64,000 nucleotides of DNA from Nymphaea colorata. Lineage: Eukaryota; Streptophyta; Magnoliopsida; Nymphaeales; Nymphaeaceae. Positions 55,625 to 64,000 of this stretch are shown piece after piece. The stretch is taken from assembly GCF_008831285.2 (NCBI RefSeq), contig NC_045149.1:14406629-14470628 (forward strand). The letters run 5' to 3'. Position 1 is the first letter of the stretch, and the number at the start of each line of letters is the position of its first letter. The translations under genes and the position numbers were made by a program. The notes beneath the pieces were generated by a model, which saw only the letters and a list, made by a program, of their open reading frames with translations, was not told where the DNA came from and did not search any database.

Positions 55625-57455
55625 TGTTATCACCCCAAATTTTTCGAAACTATTCCATGTAAAATGAAATTTTCAACCCAAGTTTAGATCCAAATCAAAC
55701 ATTTCAAACTCAAAATCCAAAATCGAGTTCAAAACGACAAAATCTGGTGCTATGAGTGTCACTCACGTGCACATACATTCCTTTTATTTTATACTTTGTT
55801 GGTGGCTAATTGGACCGAATCTGGATTCAAAACGAGTTTGGAGTCACTCGAAATGATTTCGACCATCCATTTGAAACAAAAAACCAATTTTATACACTTT
55901 TTAAATAAATTAAACAAAAAGGAAAGAAAGTTTTATACTCATTTTATTTTATTTTCTATTTTTCATATCATTTTAAAATTATAATTAAAAAAACAAAGGG
56001 TTTTGCACGATCGTGGGGTCATGCGATCGCATGTTGTGTGCGACCGTGCGTCAACGCAACGCGCTATCGCACAACAATGTGTGCGTTGCACGATTGTGCG
56101 ACCGCGCGTGCCATGCGCTACTGCACGCCCTCAAGCGCATTTTTGGATTGGCGTGTGTTGTCAAACCTCATTTTCTTCGGAAATCGACCGTTAGAGGGAA
56201 ATTTTGAGTGTTTTAAGTGGGCATTACCCTGCTTACACCTCAAAAAGGGATTTACAAGTCTAATGGCCAATCATGCTCATTTTAAACCTATTTCTATTTC
56301 AAAATTGTATGAAATTCATATGAAAATGTTATGAAATTCAAACAAATTTGAACTTTGTGTTTTGGCTCCAAAACTCGCTATAAAAACCCCATTTTCCTCC
56401 CTCTTGGGCAATGAGCCTACCATGGGAACCTCTTATGCTTCTTCAATTGAAAAGTCCAATTTTTTCTTAGCTCTTTCTTTTCATTTCTCTCTTCTTCTCC
56501 AGCCTTGGGAGCAAGCTTCTCCAAGTTCAAATTCTTCAAAGGAGCACAAAGAGATCTCTTGATGGTTCATCATCTTGGAGCTTCATCTTAGGCGACTCCA
56601 AGATCATTCAAAGAGAGGGCTCATTTATAATATCATTCATATTCGAGGTATGTAATCTTCCTCTTATTCTCATTTCCTCTTTTCCTCTTGCCACTTTCCG
56701 ATGGCCGTGCAAGAAAGCTCAAATGATTTCTTATCAGAAATTGAGAGTAATATCTTCAGTGCACCGGGAGTATGAGCAAGGCGGAGTAAATTCTATTTCT
56801 TCATTTTATATCCAAAAATATGTTTGCTATATTATCTTACTCATCCCTTATGCTTGAGATGATGTTCATGCATGATATTCTAATTTTTCCTTAATTAATG
56901 AGCAAATGCATCGTCAGAATGAGTGCTTGGTTGGGACTTATTTGTTCTTGTGTTGATTTTTAAGGTTGGGACTTGTCCAAACCAGGAAAGCCCTTCACAA
57001 ATTTGTACATGTTAAAGTGCATCTTCATGTCATTTTCACACTTAGTTTATTTCTTAATCACCCGATTAGGAACCCCAATGAGTGCTTCGTCATTCCCCAT
57101 TTCGTGAGTTTTTGATTTTTTTTCATACCCAATGGTGGGAGAAATAAATTTTCTTGTAATAATTGTGGTTTTTATTCACATACAAAAATATTTAGAATCA
57201 TGTTTTCCAAAATATTTTCAAAACCAAATACCATCTCTAATGCGGCCTTGGAGACTTAACTTAGGTTCTTGCATGAGCCCAAATTCCCCTTCGACCTATA
57301 TCAAAAATTGGAGTCAGCTATTTTCGAATCATTTCTTGATTTTAATACTCAACAAAACATATGCATATATACATGTTATATATGTATACGTGCACATGAA
57401 TATCTTTGTCATTCTCTCTTTATGATTTAACAAACTTTCGTATACGTATATATGA

Positions 57456-57487
<32 letters not shown>

Positions 57488-58465
57488 CATCCATTTTCAA
57501 ATCTCTCTCTCTCTCTTTCTAAAATGATCTTCTCTTCTCTATTTGATTTAAACCTCATTTTTACAAGCTTTCGTATACGTATATATCTACATACATATAT
57601 ATGTATATATATGTATATGAATATGTATCTCTCTTTCTTTTAAATCTTTGATTTTGTGATTTTCAAGGCTTCTTTCTCTCTTTCTTTCTCTATATTTCTC
57701 TTGTGATCAAATCTTTCATATTTTCCATTCTTTTCAACATTTTTCTCTCAAGATCTTTTTCATTTGCCGACTTCATCAAGACCAAAACTCAAGTAATGAC
57801 CCAATATTGGAATCATGCTTGAGGGTCTATAACCCTATTCAAAAACTTTTCTCTTTTCATCAAAAATATTTATTACAAAAATCTTAGATGTATGTGATGG
57901 TAGGAATGCCTTTAGATGAATGTTGTGGTAGAAATCAATCATGTAGGATCAATGCATTCATGCATCCACATTCACTTAACATCACAAATGAGCACAATCA
58001 CATCTCTAAAGGAACTTAAGCAAGATGAGAAGGAGCTCTAACTAGGTAGTAACCGAATTAAAGCAAAATCGCAGGCCTACTTTAAGTCTTAAGGGAACAC
58101 TAAAGTGACTTCAAAATGATTTCCCAAGCTTTCCAAATGATATTTCCCAATTCTAATTTTCTCCAAAATGTTTCATATTCTCAAATAATTCTTCAAGAAT
58201 CTTTTGAAAAGTTGAGAGCATCAAACTTTCAACATTTTTCTCAAACACTACACAACATATAGAATGGAAAAGATGTTCAAGTCAAAATGAAATGCATCAA
58301 GGATAAGCATAGCCCTTCGTTGATTACCCCTGGTAAAGATGCCGGGAACGGTCGATCCTCATACCGACGGGCTAGTCCCTTTCTCTCATTTTCAAAACAA
58401 AACTTCATTTTTCTGGAGCACTCCAAAAATCAAACCAAAATAAAAAATTTTTGGAGATGCGAACA
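55625..58465 (+). mobile_element. Solo LTR 2 (2841 bp) with 5-bp target-site duplication
   Basis: It belongs to the same family as solo LTR 1, from TGTTATCACCCC to GGAGATGCGAACA, with ATGGG at 55620-55624 and again at 58466-58470. The TATA-like site is CTATAAAAAC at about 56379. It keeps the block AAAGATGCCGGGAACGGTCG near its end (58335), which is AAAGGTGCCGGAAACGGTCG in LTR 1. It has only one copy of the ~180-bp unit, which explains most of the length difference between the two. It inserted independently of LTR 1, since the duplications differ. Confidence 0.93.
55995..56150. other. CpG-dense block in solo LTR 2
   Basis: CACGATCGTGGGG, ATGCGATCGCATG, CAACGCAACGCGCTATCGC and GACCGCGCG motifs form a block with many short palindromes. 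It occupies the same place as the block in LTR 1, though the base order is quite different. Short open frames here are due to composition. Confidence 0.8.
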
Positions 58466-59311
58466 ATGGGCTTGGATCTTGATGGCTGGGCCGATCTCAG
58501 GCTTGATTATTGATGCCCAACTGCTTATTGGGCTAGGCAGCCCAATATCCAACTCTAGCAAAAAGGCATGCATTGGGTGGCTTCGAAGATGGTTGAAATG
58601 ATTTTGTTGTTTCATAGATTTAATGACTTGGTGTTAGCCTATTCAAGCATTTCAGTTCACAAAAACTGCATCCCTTGTATTTTTGTCATTGACGTTGCCA
58701 ACTTGCACACAAGAATCTTGTGGATGGTCAGTAAGCTTTTCCAAGCCTTCAACTATGTAATTCAAATTTCATGATAATTTTCTCACTAGAAAATAATTTT
58801 CTCAATCAAAGTATGGTGTACAAAGTTGACATGTCGTTTTAGGTGATATTTGGCAACCTACACGAAGCCTAATTGGTTAAATCGGTATCATTAATGTCAT
58901 CAAAATCATTTTTGAATCAAATTTGAAAGCTTATGGTTGTGCGAATTGGTTGAATCCAATTGGAACTGAAATTGTTAATGGATCGGATTAATTAAACGAT
59001 ATATTCCCAATATCAAAATCTTTAATGAGAAAATCAATAGGGTATTTAAGAAGCAAATTTTAGATGATGATGATGATGATTATGATGGTAATAATTTAAA
59101 ATATCAGAAATAGTAACCTAATAATGATACCTGAGTAATAATATTTTAATAACAAAATAGAAAAATATTATCAATTTTTTATATATTCTTATTTATAGGG
59201 AAAGTTTTTTGCCCCATTCATGTCTCTTTTGTTTAAAGACTTTTCTTTTTGATGAAAACATAACAGATTAAATATGCCATGAAAACATGCACCATTAGAG
59301 TGCATACTTAT
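58466..59311. other. Intergenic, nothing coding recognised
   Basis: The first 100 bp hold GGGCTxGGCxGCCCAAT-like motifs of the GGGCC-rich repeat type. The rest is AT-rich with a short GAT trinucleotide run at about 59067-59086. Confidence 0.6.
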
Positions 59312-59600
59312 CAAATATGCATGAAAGAAGCCAAATTTTAGTTGTTCCCCTGCTTACATAGGCAACTAAATTGCCACCTCCCCTATTTAGTGGAACCAGC
59401 ATCAATAATAATGCCATAAACACTTTTTGGAAAGATTTAGCTCCTGTGTGGCATTTTACTATAGATTAACCTGATTGAACATGAAGAGGCAGATTTATGA
59501 CCGGCTCAGTAGATTTGATTTAAAAAATCGGTTGAATTTTATGTCTCTTGAATCAGCTCTTGCATTTGAATCAAATCAGCTGATTCTGTCCGATTAGATC
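59312..59600 (+). repeat. Duplicated NLR 3' flank, copy 2 (partner at 49785-50060)
   Basis: This copy lies 0.9 kb beyond the stop of the NLR gene at 60529 and shares the landmark order of copy 1. Confidence 0.8.
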
Positions 59601-60528
59601 AACATGAAGCTCTTTAATTTTATGTTTACAAAATAAGGCAGTAAGGGTTGACGTGTAACAATAAGTGCTGATACAGTTTACGGCGCCAGTATTGACATAC
59701 GAGGGCCGACACAGTAACATATAGCTTGGAATGCAACATTGAATTTTTTGCCATAAATGAAGTAAATTGCTGAGAAACAGATGACCCAGGAGGGCCTGCT
59801 TCCTTATAAAAATTCCGATGCCAAAAGCCTTATGGACATCTTGGTGTGATTTCTTAGAACCTTACACTTTGCAAAAAATTTACAATTTCAATGCTTTCAT
59901 ATATCCGCCTGAATTAAAAAAAAAAACACACTATAAAATGCATGAATTATAAATTATTCGACTATAAGCAGTTTCCATATATTTTTTTCAAACATCTCAT
60001 ATAATTTTGAAGATATGTGGACAGTGCTAGCTAATGCATTTTCTGAAGAGTTAAGAATGTAGGCGCATTTTTCAGATTGTGGGTATCTGTTTTAAATTTG
60101 TGAAGATGAATAAATGCATATTAATGGCCTAAATATGAAAAAACAAAACTTTGAAGGTCGCTCAAATAATGATCAATTCCAATTTTTAGTATTTGTACCG
60201 ATTCAAGACAAAGGACATTGCTTTCTATTTGACCCAAACAGCACCACATTTATCATTTATACATGGTACCTGCTGGTATTCGCATAATTGATACTTGTAT
60301 TCAATTACAAAAAAAAATAAAATGAAAGAGATGTTCATCATTTTGAGTAAGTTAAAACAGCTAGACAAGACTCACCAGTTCAGTTCAACAACACTTCAAT
60401 TTACCAGACCCAAATCAAACAAGAGGAAGAGAGAAAGAGAGAAAGAAATAAGAGGCAACGAAATGGAAACACACATATTTAACTAAAAGATTTAATTACA
60501 ATTTGCCACCGATTTTCAGTAATGTTAT
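59601..60528. other. NLR 3' flank, no other gene recognised
   Basis: AT-rich DNA beyond the NLR stop codon. 60410-60510 resembles 50755-50825 beside the NLR fragment, and no separate coding frame was seen. Confidence 0.6.
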
Positions 60529-63500
60529 CTATATGACTAATCTTTTCCCAAGATGATTTCTTAACGGCTGTGGCAGATGGAGTGCTGGACATGAGAAAAT
60601 CCACAACTGTTGAAGCTTCGAGAGGCAGGCGATCTGTTGTTGTGCATCGGTGGAAAATGTTGTTTGATTTTGTTGTTGTCGGGGAGTATTATTATTCACA
60701 TCCACCAGAGACTTCAGATTGGGGAAGTCTTGAAGCCACAGAAATTTCAGTTTCGGGAGGCATTGACAGTGGCCTCCCAAGCTGATGTCCTCAGAGAAAC
60801 AGTGTAGTTCCAACACCTCCAGTTGAGAGAGACTCCACACCCACTGAGGCACCCATCCCCATTTGACCTCCTCATCAACATTCGTGTTGTCTCTCAATTC
60901 CAGAGCCTTGAAGGAGAGTAGAAATGTTGGTACCTCCGATGGCAATGAAGATGGCAGTAGTACTGCTGATTTTGAATCCAACTTCAAGCAAATGAGGTTA
61001 GGCATTTGCTCAAGCAATTTCCATCCCAATCTTTCACTTTGGCAATTCTTCAGTGACAGTGTTCGGAGCTGAGTCACTTGACCACCATGCCCCGCCAGCT
61101 CCAATAGAGCATAAATCAAGCATTCTGTCTGTACCTTTGGACAAGTTTCAAAACTCGCCTTTCTTAAGCATGGCATAAAAGTAAGTGTTATTTCCCAGTT
61201 GGGCAAATTCTTCACATCCAGTTCCTCAAGTGAAGGAAGGTGAGTGGGGAGCTGCTTCAAAATCTTAAGGTAAGACAACTTCAGTCTCTTTAAATCCGGC
61301 ATGTGATCATCAGATACTTGCTGTAGCCTGCCACATCCCTCTACCTCCACTGACTCCAATGCAGGCACGTTAGCAAGAGTCGTCAACCTTTCACATCGGT
61401 ACACATGCAACGACTCCAACGCAGGCATGTTAGCAAGAGTCTTCAGCCTTTCGCATCTGGACACAGTCAACGACTCTAATGCTGGCAGGTCACCAACCTT
61501 GTTGAGCCCATCACACAGCCAAATCTCCAAGGCCTTCAACGAAAGCATGCTTGGCAATTCACACAATGTTGGGCAGTTTTGGACCTTCAATTCTTCCAAT
61601 GATTTAATTCCTATCACTGTTGCCAACAATGGGCAACGCTGCAGCTGTAGTGTCTGCATCTCCCCATAATTGGTATCCAAATACCATCCCTATCTCCTTT
61701 ATAACTATAAATTCCCAACCTCTCTATGCCATATGGAGGTTCCAAAGCCTCCAGCAAACTCCTCTCTTCGGAAGCATTACCCACTCTGTCATCCTCTTGC
61801 TCCTCAAAATAAAATTTCACCCCAATTAACTCATGCTTCTCCTTAAGCTGTGCATTTTTTGCATCAATTACTTTCACCCTTCCCCCACCCAAACATTCTA
61901 TTAACAATTCTCCCTTCAGTTTGTTCAAGTCTTTTAGTTCCCTAATATTGCATCCTCTCGTATTCTCCTTGCCATCGCTTACAATAAATCTATACAAGAT
62001 CCGTAAATTAGTAAGCTTCCCCAGGCCTTCGGTTATAAATTTCAATTCCTCTATATCTTTCAGCCCAAGATACCTCAAGTTGCTCAGTTCACCTATTTCC
62101 TTGGGCAATTCTTCAATTTTACTAACACTTAAATCCAATATTTGCAAGTTACAGAGTTTGCCGATTGAACTGGGCAACCGTTTCACATTAGAATAGCTTA
62201 GATGGAGATATTTTAGAAGTGAAAGATCTTCAATTGACTTTGGCAACTCATACATCCTATATCCCCTCAATGACAACACCCTCGACCACTTGAAATTGGT
62301 TAAGTGTGCAATATAAACTGAATGCAAGTCTGACTTGGAATCAGAATCAGGATCGCACAACAATGTCCGCACCTTATTTGCTGTTCCTGAGGCATTGTAC
62401 TTGTGCTCTGCATCATCGATTCCAAGTAATGACAGATGGCAGGTGTGCTCAGTAGCAGAGGCATGGCCATATTCCTTTCCACCAATATATAAGGCAAGGT
62501 CATGAAAAATGTCATGCAATTTGAGATCCTTATGTTTAGTTTTCTTCAATCATGCACCGATTTATCAAATCATTAATCCATTAGTTGGCAGTCACTTCCA
62601 CATCAATCCTCAACCAATCCATGTGCCATCCATTGCATGACCAATCTACCCCTTTGTATGTCATAATACTTTGGATAAATGCAGCAATATACAAAACAAC
62701 TCTTCAAGTAATCTGGCAAGTCATCGTAGTTCAGTATGACACCAGGAAGAATGCTACTACGTATTTCCCATATCTCACTCTTGTCAATGCTTTCCCAGTC
62801 GTCTTTCGTCACCATTTTTGTACGCATTAAGGATCGTACCGTCTGGACAACAAGTGGCAACCCACCACACTTTGCCACTATTTTCTCGCCAATACCTTTC
62901 AAATTGTGACCCTCCAATTCATGTTCTTGTATCTTTGCCACACGCAGAAACAAGCTCCAACTTTCATCCAAAGACATTTCTGTCAACTTATACATTTTAT
63001 CACCAATTCCTTGAGAATCTTCTACCTTTCTACTGGTGATCAAAATCTTGCTCTCCTTTGCACCTCCCATTAGGGTGTCCGCTACCTCTCCCATCCACCA
63101 ACCTAATTACCATATATCATCTAAAACCAATAAGAACTTGCTCTTTGACAGCTCACTCTGTAATCATGTGCACAAACCACTCAAGGAAGTGCTACCTTTA
63201 AGTTCTCCTTCTGATTCCTTGCATACTTTCTTTAGTATTTTTCGCAGCAAACCCATATGATTTGGCTTCTCTGAAACACAAACTCACCACCTGCAGTTCC
63301 CAAACTGTTCTTTGAATTTATTAAAAACCATTTTTTCAAGAGTTGTTTTCCCAATTTCACCTTGACCTGCAATGGATGCAATAGAAACACCATCTTTTTC
63401 CAGCGCACTACTCTTTTTATAGCCATCAAACAAGAGTTCTTTTACTTTCTCTTTAACATATGCCCTACCCTGGGTGGTTGTGCAGTACCTATGAGATGGG

Positions 63501-64000
63501 ATGTCCCTCAAGAATTGTCATGTTCACCACCAAAAGGATGCTCACTCTCAACTTTTGGTGTTCAGTTGAACAAATCCACCATTTCCATATATTTTTCTAT
63601 TTCATTAAGCTTTAGGTTGATCCTTTTAATTTCATTACCAAGTTGGGAAGAAGCAAATACATGTTCCTTAAAGCGAGAGCACAAAGTGATCCAGGGCTTT
63701 CTTTCCTTGTTCCATGAACTTATTGAACCCTTTTCTCTTTTCCTGAGCTCAATTATGGTTTCATATCCTTCGATGATGTCCTGGGCATCATATAAAACGT
63801 CCTTCAGATCTGCTTCCAGATATCTGTTTCACTGGTTTCTGAAAAATGGTTTTCGCTCTACGACTTTGATGGTCTTCTGCAAGCCTTCCAGCTTTTTCTG
63901 GAGCTTCTCGACTTTGGCATTCTGGATGAGGTCCACCTTGTCTTTCAACAAACTGGTTACAGACCAGAACATATTAGAAATGGCTGCTTCTGCAAATGCA
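60529..64000 (-). pseudogene. CC-NB-ARC-LRR (CNL) disease-resistance gene, disrupted
   Basis: CNL proteins are intracellular immune receptors. From the window edge: a coiled-coil domain (KVEKLQKKLEGLQKTIKVVE, then LKDVLYDAQDIIEGYE), the P-loop GQGEIGKTTLEK (about 63343-63369), kinase-2 KFLLVLDDIW (about 63110-63145), SKILITSR, CGGLPLVVQ (about 62850-62870), SCFVYCCIYPKYYD, and the MHD position as LHD (about 62511-62519). LRRs then run to the stop at 60529-60531. The start ATG is probably a few bases outside the window, since the first residues read AFAEAAISNMFWSV. Breaks: stops near 63829, 63562, 63284, 63160 and 63105, a frame change near 63510, a break with stops at 62550-62605, and a frame change near 61680. 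No intron signals remove these. LRR-half frames of 311 and 383 codons remain open. It is most likely a pseudogene; sequencing error could explain a few breaks but hardly all. Confidence 0.92.
61330..61500 (-). repeat. 60-bp tandem LRR repeats inside the NLR
   Basis: GACTCCAATGCAGGCAxG-type starts occur at about 61352, 61412 and 61472, exactly 60 bp apart. They encode 20-residue LRRs of the form PALESLxVxRCERLxTLANx. Two of them are nearly identical at the DNA level, pointing to recent repeat expansion. Confidence 0.88.

Noticed and set aside
52344-58465. The two long LTR copies read as the LTR pair of a single short element
   Set aside because: Each has its own different perfect 5-bp duplication, and the 57 bp between them has no primer-binding site or polypurine tract, so they are separate solo LTRs.

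Overview
The window is nuclear DNA of a higher plant, almost certainly a flowering plant. The supporting signs are plant-type Ty3/gypsy (Tekay-like chromovirus) and Ty1/copia remains, a primer-binding site complementary to plant initiator tRNA-Met, a DUF4283 element, a non-RD LRR receptor kinase of the subfamily XII (FLS2/EFR/Xa21-like) type, and a coiled-coil NB-ARC-LRR (CNL) resistance gene. The species cannot be named from what is here. The region is gene-poor and repeat-rich. Every host gene I recognise is broken, truncated or a fragment.

Layout. 1-8545 is a satellite array of seven-plus units of about 1.2 kb. Each unit is built of about ten and a half ~114-bp monomers, roughly six in one orientation and four and a half in the other. 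A 100-N gap (8546-8645) cuts the array. 8646-17555 is a decayed Tekay-like LTR retrotransposon whose 5' LTR is cut by the gap and whose 3' LTR (13928-17555) is complete. 17.5-40 kb is a receptor-kinase graveyard: one nearly full-length but multiply disabled LRR-RLK (31750-35272), two copies carrying only the last kinase exon (18705-19062 and 38881-39242), and several copies of a shared non-coding upstream-type block. A DUF4283 relic (25385-26432), a hAT-type non-autonomous element with target-site duplication (26702-27375) and large direct duplications are interspersed. 40-47.6 kb holds purine-rich and GGATCT-rich low-complexity DNA and a copia RNase H relic (43175-43640). 47.7-48.35 kb is the 3' part of an LRR receptor-like protein on the minus strand.

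50.8-51.2 kb is a piece of the end of an NLR gene. It belongs to an older duplication of the 59.3-61.4 kb region. 52344-55567 and 55625-58465 are two solo LTRs of one family, each with its own perfect 5-bp target-site duplication (CATAG and ATGGG) and only 57 bp apart. 60529 to the window edge is a CNL gene on the minus strand, with recognisable CC, NB-ARC and LRR parts but several stops and frameshifts.

Functionally the host genes are all cell-surface or intracellular immune-receptor relatives, so this looks like the decayed edge of an immune-receptor cluster next to satellite heterochromatin. No RNA genes or CRISPR-like structures were seen. All identities are by-eye motif recognition; no alignment or search was run.
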